A stretch of DNA of 64,000 nt from assembly GCF_039888675.1 (NCBI RefSeq), contig NZ_JBDQQR010000002.1, positions 720,001 through 784,000 of the forward strand, given 5' to 3'. The notes beneath the pieces were generated by a model. The model was not told the DNA's origin. It made no database searches and saw only the letters and a list, made by a program, of their open reading frames with translations. The translations under genes and the position numbers were made by a program. How positions within the stretch are numbered: position 1 is the first letter of the stretch; each line of letters begins with the position of its first letter. The DNA comes from Mesorhizobium sp. CAU 1732 (GTDB taxonomy: Bacteria; Pseudomonadota; Alphaproteobacteria; Rhizobiales; Rhizobiaceae). Positions 41,898-57,560 of this stretch are shown piece after piece.

Positions 41898-43139
41898 TCA
41901 GAGATCCAGAACCAGCCGCTCGGGGTCTTCCAGGCTTTCCTTGACGCGGACGAGGAAGGTCACGGCTTCCTTGCCGTCGACGATGCGGTGATCGTAGGAC
42001 AGCGCCAGATACATCATCGGGCGGATCACGATCTGCCCGCCGACGACCATCGGCCGCTCCTGGATCTTGTGCATGCCGAGAATGCCCGACTGCGGCGCAT
42101 TCAGGATCGGCGTCGACATCAGCGAGCCGTAGACGCCGCCATTCGAGATGGTGAAGGTGCCGCCCTGCATGTCGGCGACAGAGAGCTTGCCGTCACGCGC
42201 GGCGATGCCCAGACGGCCGATTTCCTTCTCGATCTCGGCGATCGACATCTGGTCGGCATTGCGCACCACCGGCACGACGAGGCCCTTCTCGGTGCCGACC
42301 GCAACGCCGATATGCGCGTAATTCTTGTAGATCAGGTCGGTGCCGTCGATCTCGGCGTTGACGGCCGGGATTTCCTTCAGCGCATGCGTCACGGCCTTGG
42401 TGAAGAAGCCCATGAAGCCGAGCTTCACGCCATGCTTCTTCTCGAAGACATCCTTGTACTTCGTCCGCAAATCCATCACCGCCTTCATGTCCACCTCGTT
42501 GAAGGTGGTGAGCATGGCGGCCGTGTTCTGCGCATCCTTGAGGCGGCGCGCGATCGTCTGGCGCAGCCTGGTCATGCGGACGCGCTCTTCGAGAGCCACT
42601 TCCGCCTCCGAAGACGGCGCGCGGGCGGCAGCCGGTGCTGCGGGGGCAGGCGCAGTCGACACGCCCTTGGCGATGGCTTCCAGCGCATCGCCCTTCAGGA
42701 CCTGCCCGCGCTTGCCCGAACCGGACACCTGGTCGGCGGACACGCCAGCCTCGGCCAGCGCCTTCGCGGCGGCGGGAGCGGGCGGCATGGACGTCTTCTC
42801 GGCGGCAGCGGAAGCAGGCTTCGCAGCCTCGGCCTTCGGCGCTTCCTGGGGCGCTTCGGCTTTCGGCTCTTCCTTCTTGGGAGAAGCGGCAGCGGCCGCG
42901 CCTCCATCGCTGATCATGCCCAGAAGCGCGCCGACGCCCACGGTCTCGCCATCGGCGGCGGTGATCTCTGACAGCGTTCCTGCGGCTGGCGCGGGAACCT
43001 CGATGGTCACCTTGTCGGTTTCCAACTCGACGATCGGCTCGTCGGCTGCGATCGCGTCGCCTGCCTTCTTGAACCACTTTCCGATGGTCGCCTCGGTGAC
43101 GGATTCTCCGAGGGTCGGGACGCGAATTTCGGTAGCCAT
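41898..43139 (-). CDS. sucB: 2-oxoglutarate dehydrogenase E2 (dihydrolipoyl succinyltransferase)
   Basis: A 413-residue E2. The N-terminal lipoyl domain carries the lipoylated Lys in [14 protein letters not shown] (about residue 43), followed by an Ala/Pro/Lys/Glu linker, a peripheral-subunit-binding domain ([24 protein letters not shown]) and the catalytic domain with [20 protein letters not shown] and the active-site [13 protein letters not shown]. It forms the core that passes succinyl from E1 to CoA. It follows sucA after 46 bp and is co-transcribed with it. Confidence 0.97.
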   Translation of the reverse strand: MATEIRVPTLGESVTEATIGKWFKKAGDAIAADEPIVELETDKVTIEVPAPAAGTLSEITAADGETVGVGALLGMISDGGAAAAASPKKEEPKAEAPQEAPKAEAAKPASAAAEKTSMPPAPAAAKALAEAGVSADQVSGSGKRGQVLKGDALEAIAKGVSTAPAPAAPAAARAPSSEAEVALEERVRMTRLRQTIARRLKDAQNTAAMLTTFNEVDMKAVMDLRTKYKDVFEKKHGVKLGFMGFFTKAVTHALKEIPAVNAEIDGTDLIYKNYAHIGVAVGTEKGLVVPVVRNADQMSIAEIEKEIGRLGIAARDGKLSVADMQGGTFTISNGGVYGSLMSTPILNAPQSGILGMHKIQERPMVVGGQIVIRPMMYLALSYDHRIVDGKEAVTFLVRVKESLEDPERLVLDL

Positions 43140-43185
43140 TATATCTTTCCCGTTGCCTGATTTCGCTTGGGCAGTGGTGGTCGTG

Positions 43186-46176
<2,991 letters not shown>

Positions 46177-46218
46177 TTTTGATCCTTCGGAGCCTGGTGC
46201 TCCGTCTCCTTTGCAGCG

Positions 46219-46307
46219 CGAATAGTGAGTAGTGAATAGCGAATAGAGCTTTCTGGCACCCGGCCGTCGCTCGCACTCCCTATTCGCCACTCCCTACTCG
46301 CTATTGG
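46219..46307. repeat. imperfect inverted repeat between sucD and sucA
   Basis: gcgaatagtgagtagtgaatagcgaatag on the left pairs imperfectly with ctattcgccactccctactcgctattgg on the right, around a 35-bp centre. It is built from gaatag/gagtag-type units seen in other rhizobial intergenic regions. It may be a stem-loop limiting or stabilising the sucCD/sucAB transcript. Confidence 0.65.
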
Positions 46308-46311
46308 CTTT

Positions 46312-47214
46312 TCAACCCTTGATCGCTTCGACGAGCGTCTTGCCAAGCCGCGCCGGCGACGGCGAAACCTTGATGCCTGCCGCTTCCATCGCCGCGATCT
46401 TGTCTTCCGCGCCGCCCTTGCCGCCGGAGATCACCGCGCCTGCGTGACCCATGGTGCGTCCGGGAGGCGCAGTACGTCCGGCGATGAAGCCCGCCATCGG
46501 CTTGGAACGGCCGCGCTTCGCCTCATCCTTGAGGAACTGCGCCGCCTCTTCTTCCGCCGAACCGCCGATCTCGCCGATCATGATGATCGACTGGGTCTCG
46601 TCGTCCGCGAGGAACATCTCGAGGATGTCGATGAATTCGGTCCCCTTGACCGGATCGCCGCCGATGCCGACTGCGGTGGTCTGGCCGAGGCCTTCGTTGG
46701 TGGTCTGGAACACTGCTTCATAGGTAAGCGTTCCCGAGCGCGAAACAACGCCCACCGACCCCTTGCGGAAGATCGAACCGGGCATGATGCCGATCTTGCA
46801 CTCGTCCGGCGTGACGATGCCGGGGCAGTTCGGGCCGATGAGGCGCGACTTCGACCTGTCGAGCCTCGCCTTGACCTTGACCATGTCCATCACCGGGATG
46901 CCCTCGGTGATGCAGACGATCAGCGGGATCTCCGCATCGATCGCCTCGATGATCGCCTCGGCGGCGCCTGCCGGCGGGACGTAGACGACCGAAGCGGTCG
47001 CGCCGGTCTTGTCCTTGCCTTCGGCGACCGAAGCAAAGATCGGCAGGCTTTCACCCTTCGAGCCGCTCCAGGTCTCGCCGCCCTTCTTGGGGTGGATACC
47101 GCCGACCATCTTGGTGCCGTGATAGGCCAGCGCCTGCTCGGTGTGGAAGGTGCCGGTCTTGCCGGTCAGGCCCTGAACGAGGACCTTGGTGTCTTTGTTG
47201 ATGAGAATGGACAT
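46312..47214 (-). CDS. sucD: succinyl-CoA synthetase alpha subunit
   Basis: A 300-residue Suc[102 protein letters not shown] and [21 protein letters not shown] with the phosphorylated His in GHAG. With SucC it makes ATP or GTP from succinyl-CoA. It follows sucC after 22 bp on the same strand. Confidence 0.97.
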   Translation of the reverse strand: MSILINKDTKVLVQGLTGKTGTFHTEQALAYHGTKMVGGIHPKKGGETWSGSKGESLPIFASVAEGKDKTGATASVVYVPPAGAAEAIIEAIDAEIPLIVCITEGIPVMDMVKVKARLDRSKSRLIGPNCPGIVTPDECKIGIMPGSIFRKGSVGVVSRSGTLTYEAVFQTTNEGLGQTTAVGIGGDPVKGTEFIDILEMFLADDETQSIIMIGEIGGSAEEEAAQFLKDEAKRGRSKPMAGFIAGRTAPPGRTMGHAGAVISGGKGGAEDKIAAMEAAGIKVSPSPARLGKTLVEAIKG

Positions 47215-47236
47215 CAGTTCTGATCCTTCGAATCCG

Positions 47237-48430
<1,194 letters not shown>

Positions 48431-48440
48431 CCGTTCGTCC

Positions 48441-49565
<1,125 letters not shown>

Positions 49566-49669
49566 TCAAACGTTTAGATCAATATTGTCTTACGTAAACG
49601 TCAATTGATTTCGACAAAATGGCGCCCCTGGAGTGGATTTTTCATCGTCCGTTAACGCTCGCGGCGAAT

Positions 49670-50839
49670 TCAGGCGCGAGCAGATGCCGACCGTGCGGCG
49701 TCGAGCCAGTCGCGGCTCTGCATTTCCGTCAGGCGCGAAGCCGTGCGGGCGAATTCGAACGCCTCGGTTCCGACCCTGCCGGTATAGAGCTCTTCCGGCG
49801 CGGTTTCCGCGCTGGCGACCAGCCTGATATTGTGGTCGTAGAGCGTGTCGATCAGCAGGATGAAGCGCTTCGCCTCGTTTCGCCTGTCCTGGCCCATCGC
49901 CGGGATGCAATCGACGAAGATCGTGTCGAACCGCGCCGCGATGGCGAGATAGTCGCGCGCGGCGAGCGGCCTGCTGCACAGATCGTCGAAGCCGAACCGC
50001 GCAACGGTACCGTTGGCGCGCGGGACGATCACCTCGCGGCCCTTCACCGCCAGCCTGACCTCGGCGGTGTCGTGGCCGGATGTCGCCGCGTTCCATGCTT
50101 CGTCCATGAGACGGTCCGCCTCCGGGCCGCATGGCGTGACGTAGACCGGCATCTGGTCGAGCTTGCGGCGGCGGTAGTCGACCGGGCCGTCGAGGCTCAT
50201 GACGTTGACGTGGCGCTCCAGGATGTCGATGAACGGTTCAAACAAGGCCCGGTTCAGCCCGTCCCGGTAGAGATCGCGCGGCGCGACATTGGACGTGGCG
50301 ACGAGCACCACGCCGTTTGCGAACAGGCTGGAGAACAGCCGTGACAGCACCATCGCGTCCGCGATGTCGGTCACGGTAAACTCGTCAAAGCACAGCACCC
50401 ACGCCTCTTCGGCGAGCGCCTTGGCCACCGGCGGGATCGGATCGGTCTCCTTGGTGTCGCCGCGCTTGAGCGCTTCGCGATGCCGCTGGATGCGGTCGTG
50501 AACGTCGGCCATGAAGTCGTTGAAATGCGCCCGGCGCTTCCGCTTCACCGGCACCAGATCATAGAACATGTCCATCAGCATGGTCTTGCCGCGACCGACG
50601 CCGCCATGAAGATAGAGCCCCTTCACCGCCGCATGCGTCGGCGCGCGCTTGGCGAAGAGCCAGCCCAGGGCGCTCGATTTGTGCGCAAGGCGACGCGAGG
50701 CCACGTCCTCGATCAGGCGATCGAGCGCACCGACGATAGCCAGTTGCTCGGCGTCGACGCGCAAGGTGCCGACGCTTTCGAGATGGTCATAGGCCTGCCG
50801 TACGGTACGGTGTGTCGACACGCCGTCGAGCGAAGACAT
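49670..50839 (-). CDS. zapE: cell division protein ZapE (AFG1-like ATPase)
   Basis: A 389-residue AAA+-type ATPase: GLYLHGGVGRGKTMLMDMFY (Walker A), VLCFDEFTVTDIADAMVLSR (Walker B), NVAPRDLYRDGLNR, FIDILERHVNVMSLDGPVDY and the C-terminal LIDTLYDHNIRLVASAETAPEELY, RTASRLTEMQS. In E. coli ZapE modulates the Z-ring; the mitochondrial homolog AFG1 helps degrade respiratory subunits. The neighbouring mdh cluster is the usual rhizobial context. Intact and of normal length. Confidence 0.94.
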   Translation of the reverse strand: MSSLDGVSTHRTVRQAYDHLESVGTLRVDAEQLAIVGALDRLIEDVASRRLAHKSSALGWLFAKRAPTHAAVKGLYLHGGVGRGKTMLMDMFYDLVPVKRKRRAHFNDFMADVHDRIQRHREALKRGDTKETDPIPPVAKALAEEAWVLCFDEFTVTDIADAMVLSRLFSSLFANGVVLVATSNVAPRDLYRDGLNRALFEPFIDILERHVNVMSLDGPVDYRRRKLDQMPVYVTPCGPEADRLMDEAWNAATSGHDTAEVRLAVKGREVIVPRANGTVARFGFDDLCSRPLAARDYLAIAARFDTIFVDCIPAMGQDRRNEAKRFILLIDTLYDHNIRLVASAETAPEELYTGRVGTEAFEFARTASRLTEMQSRDWLDAARSASARA

Positions 50840-50875
50840 CGTCTGGTCCTGATTGCGAGGCCGGGGCCGCCTTCG

Positions 50876-51427
50876 TCAGCGCGCGAGCGAAACCGGGACG
50901 CCGCTGGTCGTCTGGCCGTCGAAGCGCGAGCCGCCCGCCGATTGCAGACGGGCGATCACGCCGCCGCCCTCGTCATAGAGCGCAAGCTGGCTGCCTTCGA
51001 CGTTCCACGACTTCACGCCGTCGAGCGGAGCGGGGCAACGCAGGGGACCGGCGCGGAAGCCCTGGCCGAAGCGCGTCTGGGGCGTCGCGACACGGCAGCT
51101 CTGGCCGGACACGGTGGCGTTCCACACGCCGGCGACGCTGCCAGCCGTGACGGCCGGCGCATTCGGGTCGACGGCCGCCATCTGGGTGCCGCCGGGAGGC
51201 GCCATTGGGTCGGCGCCCGGAGCGGCGGGGAACTGCGAGGGATTCGCCGCTCCCGGCTGAGCCGGCGGCGGCAACTGGCCCGCCGTCACCGTCCCGGCCG
51301 GAGCCGGTGAAAGCGGAGCAGGGGCGACGGGTCGCGTATCCATGCTGGTGAAACGGTCGCTTTGACAACCGGCAAGAGCCAGCGCCAATCCCGCCGTTGC
51401 GAGGATGCCCGTGAACTTGAAACCCAT
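50876..51427 (-). CDS. omp19: outer membrane lipoprotein Omp19 / Inh-type protease inhibitor
   Basis: A 183-residue lipoprotein. The signal peptide ends in the lipobox LAGC (Cys about residue 21). A Pro/Ala/Gly-rich linker (about 30-90) leads to a C-terminal AprI/Inh-type beta-barrel (AGSVAGVWNATVSGQSCRVA, TRFGQGFRAGPLRCP, WNVEGSQLALYDEGGGVIARL, FDGQTTSGVPVSLAR). The order and motifs match Brucella Omp19, a surface-exposed lipoprotein that inhibits host proteases. The two Cys in GQSC and LRCP should form the conserved disulfide. Start chosen for the ggaggg ribosome site. Confidence 0.9.
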   Translation of the reverse strand: MGFKFTGILATAGLALALAGCQSDRFTSMDTRPVAPAPLSPAPAGTVTAGQLPPPAQPGAANPSQFPAAPGADPMAPPGGTQMAAVDPNAPAVTAGSVAGVWNATVSGQSCRVATPQTRFGQGFRAGPLRCPAPLDGVKSWNVEGSQLALYDEGGGVIARLQSAGGSRFDGQTTSGVPVSLAR

Positions 51428-51570
51428 AAATTCCCTCCGTCGCTGCGGATATGCCGCGCTCTGGTTCTCGAAAAACAAAGCCCCTTCATCGCCAGAATAG
51501 TGGCGATCTTTGGAAGAATCCAACGCATAGCGTTAATTAAGAGTTCCCTGAAGAAGATTCCGTTGACATT

Positions 51571-52014
51571 TCAGTCGTCCGACGCAGCACTTGGGACGAA
51601 GACATAGCCTTCCGGCGATAGGATGTGGCACTCGCGAAGCCCATGTGGCTTGTCGATGGAGGCCGACAGGACCGTGTGGCCCGCTTGGCGCGCGCGTTCC
51701 TCGACACGATCGGGATCCGCGCCGTAGAGCCTTATCTCGATGCCCGCGCCGCGTACATCCGCTCCGGTCACCGATCCCGCCATCTCGTGATCCTGGTAGG
51801 AGTGGTCGGCATGCAGCATGAAAACCGAACCCAGAATCTCGATCGCCGCAAAATCCTCATCGACATAAATGGTATTGGCCCCAAGCACCTCGCGGCAGAA
51901 GACCTCCATCGCCGCCATGTCGGCGACGAGCAGGTTGACGCCGAGGCCGCGCGGCAGCGACCGGCCGAAATCCGATGCCGTCATCCAGGGCTGTTTCGTT
52001 CGTTTCATGGCCAT
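51571..52014 (-). CDS. VOC family protein
   Basis: A 147-residue glyoxalase/bleomycin-resistance fold protein: LPRGLGVNLLVADMAAMEVF, CREVLGANTIYVDEDFAAIE, FMLHADHSYQDHEM, AGIEIRLYGADPDRVEERA and CHILSPEGYVFVP. Possible metal ligands (His, Glu) are present. Substrate is unknown. It is divergent from the MBL gene with a 72-bp gap. Confidence 0.87.
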   Translation of the reverse strand: MAMKRTKQPWMTASDFGRSLPRGLGVNLLVADMAAMEVFCREVLGANTIYVDEDFAAIEILGSVFMLHADHSYQDHEMAGSVTGADVRGAGIEIRLYGADPDRVEERARQAGHTVLSASIDKPHGLRECHILSPEGYVFVPSAASDD

Positions 52015-52086
52015 TATCGATCAATCCCTCGCGAGCGGTGCAGCGTCCGGTTGCGCCGGTTCGAATGATCACTATCTTCGCGCCCC

Positions 52087-53166
52087 ATGAATAGACGCAG
52101 TTTGATGAAATGGCTGGGGCTGGGCAGTGCGGCGGCACTGACCGGAGGCGTGGCAATGAAAAAAGCGCATGCGGGAAACCGTTACTACTCCGGGCCACCG
52201 AGCGACCATTTCGACGGCACGGTGTTCTTCAACCCCAACGGACAGCCGCCCGGAAACTTTTCCGATCTCCTGCGCTGGCAATTCGGCGGCGGGCGTGCGG
52301 CATGGCCGGGAGGCTGGGAAAGCCCCCACCCGCCGGTCAAGCCCGAGACCCGCGTCGATGGCGCACGCCTCGTCGTCACGATGGTCGGTCACGCGACGAT
52401 GCTGATCCAGACAGCGGGGTTGAACATCCTGACCGATCCGGTCTGGTCCGTCCGCACCTCGCCGGTGGGGTTCATAGGCCCGAAACGCGCTGGTTCGCCG
52501 GGCATCGCCTTCGACGACCTGCCGCCGATCGACCTCGTGCTCCTGAGCCACAACCACTACGACCATCTCGACCTGATGACGCTCGGGCGGCTGCGCGCGC
52601 GGCACAATCCGCACGTCATCACGCCACTCGGCAACGACACGATCGTCAAGCAGCACGTGCCGGGCATGGCGATTTCGGCGCATGACTGGGGCGACACCGT
52701 CCGCTTCCGCGACGTGCCGATCCATCTGGAGCCTGCCCACCACTGGTCGGCGCGCGGGCTTGGCGACCGCCGCATGGCGCTGTGGAGCGCCTTCGTCATC
52801 GCAGCGCCGGGCGGCAAGATTTACGTCATCGGCGACACCGGCTTTCACGACGGCATCAATTATCGTGCGGCAGCCGAGAAGCATGGCGGCTTCCGCCTCG
52901 CGATCCTGCCGATCGGTGCGTACGAGCCGCGCTGGTTCATGAAGTTCCAGCACCAGAACCCCGACGAGGCGGTGCAGGGCATGCTCCTCTCGAAGGCGCA
53001 ATACGCGATCGGCCATCACTGGAGCACGTTCCAGCTCACCAACGAGCCGATGAACGCCCCGCGCGATCATCTGCACGCGGCGCTCGACCGGCACGGCGTC
53101 GATCGCGACCGTTTCAGGGCGATGCTGTCCGGCGAGGTCTGGGACATTCCGGCCGCCAGCGTCTGA
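52087..53166 (+). CDS. MBL-fold metallohydrolase, NAPE-PLD/UlaG-like
   Basis: A 359-residue protein with an N-terminal export signal (MNRRSLMKWLGLGSAAALTG, ending AHAG), with RR near the start as in Tat substrates. The metallo-beta-lactamase core is HATMLIQTAGLNILTDPVWS, the metal motif SHNHYDHLD, EPAHHWSARGLGDR, VIGDTGFHDG and IGHHWSTFQL. This pattern is that of the NAPE-phospholipase-D/RomA-like group; activity here is unknown. It is probably periplasmic. Confidence 0.88.
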   Translation: MNRRSLMKWLGLGSAAALTGGVAMKKAHAGNRYYSGPPSDHFDGTVFFNPNGQPPGNFSDLLRWQFGGGRAAWPGGWESPHPPVKPETRVDGARLVVTMVGHATMLIQTAGLNILTDPVWSVRTSPVGFIGPKRAGSPGIAFDDLPPIDLVLLSHNHYDHLDLMTLGRLRARHNPHVITPLGNDTIVKQHVPGMAISAHDWGDTVRFRDVPIHLEPAHHWSARGLGDRRMALWSAFVIAAPGGKIYVIGDTGFHDGINYRAAAEKHGGFRLAILPIGAYEPRWFMKFQHQNPDEAVQGMLLSKAQYAIGHHWSTFQLTNEPMNAPRDHLHAALDRHGVDRDRFRAMLSGEVWDIPAASV

Positions 53167-53261
53167 GCGCCCGGAATTCCCTCATCCAGCCTGCGCGTTG
53201 ATCGCGTGAGCGGCGGGCTCGACACTGGTAATCGGCAGGCTTTTCCGCCATATAGCGGCGA

Positions 53262-54146
53262 ATGAGCACGCGCGCACCCTTTGCCCGGATGAACGGAATC
53301 GGCAACGAGATCATCGTTGCCGACATGCGCGGCCGTGCCGATCGCATCTCGCCTGCCGCAGCCATCGCGCTCGCTGCCGACCCCGCAACCCGTTTCGACC
53401 AGATCATGGCCATTCACGATCCTCGGACGCAGGGCACCCGGAACTATATCGAGATTCTCAACGCGGATGGCAGCCACGCGCAGGCCTGCGGCAACGGAAC
53501 CCGGTGCGTCGTGCAGGCGCTGGCGGCCGAAACCGGCGAGAAGACCTTCACCTTCGAGACCGTCGCCGGCATCCTCAACGCAGTCGAGCATGAGGACGGG
53601 CTGATCTCCGTCGATCTCGGCAAGCCGCGCTTCGGCTGGCAGGACATCCCGCTCGCCGAGGAATTTCGTGATACGCGGATGATCGAGCTCCAGATCGGAC
53701 CGATCGACGCGCCGATCCTGCATTCGCCGTCGGTCGCCTCGATGGGCAACCCGCACGCGATCTTCTGGGTCGATGAGGACGTCTGGTCCTACGACCTCGA
53801 GCGCTTCGGGCCGATGCTGGAGAACCACCCGATCTTCCCCGAGCGCGCCAACATCACCATCGCGCAGGTCACGTCCCGCGACACGATGACGATCCGCACA
53901 TGGGAACGCGGCGCGGGCCTGACGCTCGCCTGCGGCTCGGCCGCCTGTGCCGCCGCCGTCTCCGCCGCACGCACCGGGCGAACCGGCCGCACCGTCACGG
54001 TCACCGCGCCGAGCGGCGGCCAGTTGCAGATCGAATGGCGCGCCGACGATCACGTCGTCATGACCGGACCGGCCGAGTGGGAATTTTCCGGCTTCTTCGA
54101 TCCCGCCACCGGCGCGTGGGAGCGCGAGACCGAGGGCGTTGCATGA
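53262..54146 (+). CDS. dapF: diaminopimelate epimerase
   Basis: A 294-residue Dap[39 protein letters not shown] with the first catalytic Cys, [47 protein letters not shown] with the second catalytic Cys, and [11 protein letters not shown]. It interconverts LL- and meso-diaminopimelate for lysine and peptidoglycan. It is followed by a repeat and then mtaB and ftsY, the usual rhizobial order. Confidence 0.96.
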   Translation: MSTRAPFARMNGIGNEIIVADMRGRADRISPAAAIALAADPATRFDQIMAIHDPRTQGTRNYIEILNADGSHAQACGNGTRCVVQALAAETGEKTFTFETVAGILNAVEHEDGLISVDLGKPRFGWQDIPLAEEFRDTRMIELQIGPIDAPILHSPSVASMGNPHAIFWVDEDVWSYDLERFGPMLENHPIFPERANITIAQVTSRDTMTIRTWERGAGLTLACGSAACAAAVSAARTGRTGRTVTVTAPSGGQLQIEWRADDHVVMTGPAEWEFSGFFDPATGAWERETEGVA

Positions 54147-54169
54147 CTGGACAAGTTTTTGTCGAGTTG

Positions 54170-54309
54170 ACCCCCACCCTGTATCCCTCCCCACAAGGGG
54201 GAGGGGGGCATGGGCGCCGAGTTCACACTTTCAGCACAACGCCAAGCGGATTGGGCGCAACGATGACGACCTCCCTCCCCCTTGTGGGGAGGGATAAAGG
54301 GTGGGGGTC
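54170..54309. repeat. GC-rich inverted repeat between dapF and mtaB
   Basis: Imperfect arms: gacccccaccctgtatccctcc near 54170 and its complement-like ggagggataaagggtgggggt ending at 54309, with inner cacaagggggaggg / ccctcccccttgtg. It is of a different type from the 261-455 family, but the ccctcccc...ggggaggg theme is shared. It could form a long hairpin in the dapF-mtaB transcript. Confidence 0.7.
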
Positions 54310-54330
54310 TGCCGCTCCCAACGCATCCCC

Positions 54331-55620
54331 ATGACCAAGGGCATCGACGTCGTCACCTTCGGCTGCCGCCTCAACACCTACGAATCCGAGGTGATGCGGC
54401 GTGAAGCGACCGCTGCCGGGCTGGGCCAGCTCGCCGACGGCGCGGTGATCTTCAACACCTGTGCCGTTACCGGCGAAGCCGTCCGCCAGGCAAAGCAGGC
54501 GATCCGCAAAGCCCGCCGCGACAATCCCGGCACGCGCATCATCGTCACGGGCTGCGCCGCGCAGACAGACCCGGATGCATTCGTGGCGATGGACGAGGTC
54601 GATCTCGTTCTCGGCAACGAGGAAAAGCTTGCAAGCCACAATTACCGCGCGCTTCCCGATTTCGGCGTCAACCAGTTCGAGAAGGCGCGCGTCAACGACA
54701 TCATGTCGGTGACGGAGACCGCCGGCCATCTCGTGGATGCCATTGAAGGCCGCGCCCGCGCCTTCGTGCAGGTGCAGAATGGCTGCGATCACCGCTGCAC
54801 CTTCTGCATCATCCCGTACGGACGCGGCAATTCGCGCTCGGTTCCAATGGGCGCCGTCGTCGAACAGATCAAGCGCCTCGCCGGCAATGGCTATGCGGAA
54901 GTGGTGCTGTCGGGCGTCGACATGACCAGCTACGGCGCCGACCTGCCGGGCGCTCCGCGTCTTGGCAGACTGGTGCGGACGATCCTGCGCCAGGTTCCCG
55001 ATCTGGCGCGGCTTCGCCTGTCCTCGATCGATTCCATCGAAGCCGACGAGGATCTGATGGAGGCGCTCGCCACCGAATCCCGGCTGATGCCGCATCTCCA
55101 TCTGTCGCTCCAGGCGGGCGACGACATGATCCTGAAGCGCATGAAGCGCCGTCATCTGCGCGACGATTCCATCCGGTTTTGCGAAGACGTTCGCCGGCTA
55201 AGACCTGACATCGTCTTCGGCGCCGACATCATCGCAGGATTTCCGACCGAGACGGACGCGATGTTCGAGAACTCGCTGAAGATCGTCGACGAATGCGGAC
55301 TGACGCACCTGCATGTCTTCCCGTTCAGCCCACGCGACGGCACGCCCGCCGCGCGCATGCCGCAGCTCGATCGCAGCATCGTCAAGGCGCGCGCGAAGCG
55401 GCTCCGCGCGGCAGGGGACGCGGCCTATCGCACGCATCTCGGCGCGCTGGTCGGTTCGCGCCAGCGTATTCTCGTCGAGCGAGAAGGCCTGGGCCGCACC
55501 GAGGGTTTCACCCTCGCCGCAATCAATGCCGGATCGCCCGGCGCAATCGTGGATGCTGTCGTGACCGGCCATGATGGCGAGCGGCTGGCCACGATGACCG
55601 CCGCCGCGCAGGCGGCCTGA
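54331..55620 (+). CDS. mtaB: tRNA t6A37 methylthiotransferase MtaB
   Basis: A 429-residue radical-SAM methylthiotransferase. The N-terminal UPF0004 domain carries cluster Cys in FGCRLNTYE, FNTCAVTGEA and VTGCAAQTDPD. The radical-SAM motif GCDHRCTFC is followed by PYGRGNSRS, LSGVDMTSYG, LRLSSIDSIEAD and HLHLSLQAGDDMILKRMKR. MtaB adds a methylthio group to t6A37 of tRNAs reading ANN codons. The start at 54331 avoids translating the upstream repeat. Confidence 0.94.
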   Translation: MTKGIDVVTFGCRLNTYESEVMRREATAAGLGQLADGAVIFNTCAVTGEAVRQAKQAIRKARRDNPGTRIIVTGCAAQTDPDAFVAMDEVDLVLGNEEKLASHNYRALPDFGVNQFEKARVNDIMSVTETAGHLVDAIEGRARAFVQVQNGCDHRCTFCIIPYGRGNSRSVPMGAVVEQIKRLAGNGYAEVVLSGVDMTSYGADLPGAPRLGRLVRTILRQVPDLARLRLSSIDSIEADEDLMEALATESRLMPHLHLSLQAGDDMILKRMKRRHLRDDSIRFCEDVRRLRPDIVFGADIIAGFPTETDAMFENSLKIVDECGLTHLHVFPFSPRDGTPAARMPQLDRSIVKARAKRLRAAGDAAYRTHLGALVGSRQRILVEREGLGRTEGFTLAAINAGSPGAIVDAVVTGHDGERLATMTAAAQAA

Positions 55621-55628
55621 GGACGTTC

Positions 55629-57560
55629 ATGGCTCTGGGTTTCATCAAGAAGATTTTTTCCTTCGGCAGGAAGGAGGTCGTGGAAGCGCCGGTCGAGCAG
55701 ATCCCGGAAATCCACCCTCCCCTCGACGGCACGGATCCGGCCGAAGCCCAGGTGACGGATGCGCAGTCGACCCCGACGCTGCCCACCGACCCTGCCCATA
55801 ACGCCCCGGCCGAACTGCCCGTACCCAGTGAGGCACCTGTCGAGGGTCCGGTTCCGGAGTTCCTGAAGCAGCCGGACGCGGTTGAAACGGCTCCGTCCGT
55901 TCCCGAGCCGCTGCCGATAGAAACGACACCGACGGAAATCGCTCCTGCCGAGACAAGCGTATTGCAGCCGCTTGAGCCAGCAGTGGAACCTCCTGTTCTT
56001 CCGGAGCCAGTTCCCGTTTCGGACGAGCTGCTCAAAACTCCTGAGCCAGTTCCTGCGCCCGTTTCCATCGATACGACGCCGCAGACCGCCCCGGTCGAGC
56101 CGGAGCCCAGGCCGGTCGAGGTTCCCGTCCCGCCCGCCGAGCCGGAGCCCGTCGTTCCGCCGGAAGAACCTGCGCCACCGGTGCCGGACGTTCCCGAACC
56201 AGCCGAGCCGGAGCCAGAGATTCCGCCCGCTCCGCGTCCAGTGCCGGAAGTCCCGATCGAGGTGCCTGAGCCACCGCGCGAGGTGCCTGAGCCGCCGCGC
56301 GAAATTCCCGAACCTGAGCCCGTGGAACCCGCCGCGCCGCCGCTGGAAGTCCCACCGACGCCCGCTCCCGATGCGCCGCTGAGCGAGCCGTTTGTCGCGC
56401 CCGAGCGGGAAATCCCCGCAGACACGCCCGCGCCTGTCTTGCCACAGCCCGTCGAGCCGGCTCCTGCCCCGATCCCCCCGACGCTAGACGAGCCTGCGGC
56501 GGTCGAACCCGTCAGCCTCGACGCGTCTCCGATTCCAGCAGCCATCCCGGCGAGCACGACACCGGCTGCCGGCAAGGTCACGGTGACGAAGTCTGTCGAG
56601 GCGAAGGCCGAGGCAGCACCTATCGTTCCAGTGCCCGCGCCCCGCACGCCGTGGTTCCAGCGTCTGCGCGAAGGACTGTCGCGCTCTTCGCGCGAGTTGC
56701 GCGACAACATCTCCGGCGTCTTCACCAAGCGCAAGCTGGACGAGGACACGCTTCAGGACCTCGAAGACGTGCTGATCCGCGCCGATCTCGGCATGGAGAC
56801 GGCCATCCGCGTGACCGATTCGCTCTCGGCGAGCCGCTACGGCAAGGACATCTCCGATTCCGACGTCCGCACCGTGATGGCGCAGGAGATCGAGAAGGTG
56901 TTGACGCCCGTCGCGCAGCCGCTCGAACTCGATTTGTCGCACAAGCCGCATGTCATCCTCGTCGTCGGCGTCAACGGCACCGGCAAGACGACGACGATCG
57001 GCAAGCTGGCCGCCAAGCTGACGGCTGGCGGCCTGTCGGTGACGCTCGCCGCTGGCGACACGTTCCGCGCCGCCGCCATCGAGCAGCTCAAGATCTGGGG
57101 CGAGCGCACCAACTCGCCCGTCGTCTCGTCCAAACTCGGCGCAGATGCGGCCGGCCTCGCATGGGACGCCTACGAGAAGGCCAAGCAGGCGGGCTCCGAC
57201 GTGCTGATCATCGACACGGCCGGCAGGCTCCAGAACAAGACCGAGCTGATGGCCGAACTGGAAAAGATCGTGCGCGTGCTCGGCCGTCATGACCCAGAAG
57301 CGCCACATACTGTCCTTCAAACTGTCGACGCGACGACCGGCCAGAACGCCCTCAACCAGGTCGAGATCTTCCGCAACGTCGCGGGCGTGAATGGACTGGT
57401 GATGACGAAACTCGACGGCACGGCGCGCGGCGGCATTCTGGTGGCCATCGCGGCCAAGCACAAACTGCCGGTCTATTTCATCGGCGTCGGCGAACAGGTC
57501 GACGACCTCGAACCTTTCTCAGCCAGCGACTTCGCCAAAGCGATCGCGGGAGTAGCCTGA
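55629..57560 (+). CDS. ftsY: signal recognition particle receptor FtsY with Pro/Glu-rich N-domain
   Basis: A 643-residue FtsY. Residues 1-18 ([18 protein letters not shown]) are a basic amphipathic start likely to contact lipid. About 25-320 is a long, disordered Pro/Glu/Val/Ala region with [24 protein letters not shown] repeats. The NG GTPase domain (about 340-643) has [49 protein letters not shown] and [12 protein letters not shown]. It pairs with Ffh (2694) to deliver ribosomes to SecYEG. The next gene overlaps its TGA. Confidence 0.96.
   Translation: MALGFIKKIFSFGRKEVVEAPVEQIPEIHPPLDGTDPAEAQVTDAQSTPTLPTDPAHNAPAELPVPSEAPVEGPVPEFLKQPDAVETAPSVPEPLPIETTPTEIAPAETSVLQPLEPAVEPPVLPEPVPVSDELLKTPEPVPAPVSIDTTPQTAPVEPEPRPVEVPVPPAEPEPVVPPEEPAPPVPDVPEPAEPEPEIPPAPRPVPEVPIEVPEPPREVPEPPREIPEPEPVEPAAPPLEVPPTPAPDAPLSEPFVAPEREIPADTPAPVLPQPVEPAPAPIPPTLDEPAAVEPVSLDASPIPAAIPASTTPAAGKVTVTKSVEAKAEAAPIVPVPAPRTPWFQRLREGLSRSSRELRDNISGVFTKRKLDEDTLQDLEDVLIRADLGMETAIRVTDSLSASRYGKDISDSDVRTVMAQEIEKVLTPVAQPLELDLSHKPHVILVVGVNGTGKTTTIGKLAAKLTAGGLSVTLAAGDTFRAAAIEQLKIWGERTNSPVVSSKLGADAAGLAWDAYEKAKQAGSDVLIIDTAGRLQNKTELMAELEKIVRVLGRHDPEAPHTVLQTVDATTGQNALNQVEIFRNVAGVNGLVMTKLDGTARGGILVAIAAKHKLPVYFIGVGEQVDDLEPFSASDFAKAIAGVA

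Noticed and set aside
55523..56749. Gly/Ser-rich 408-codon minus-strand frame opposite the ftsY arm
   Set aside because: It is a direct consequence of Pro/Glu codon repeats in ftsY and has no ribosome site or family.
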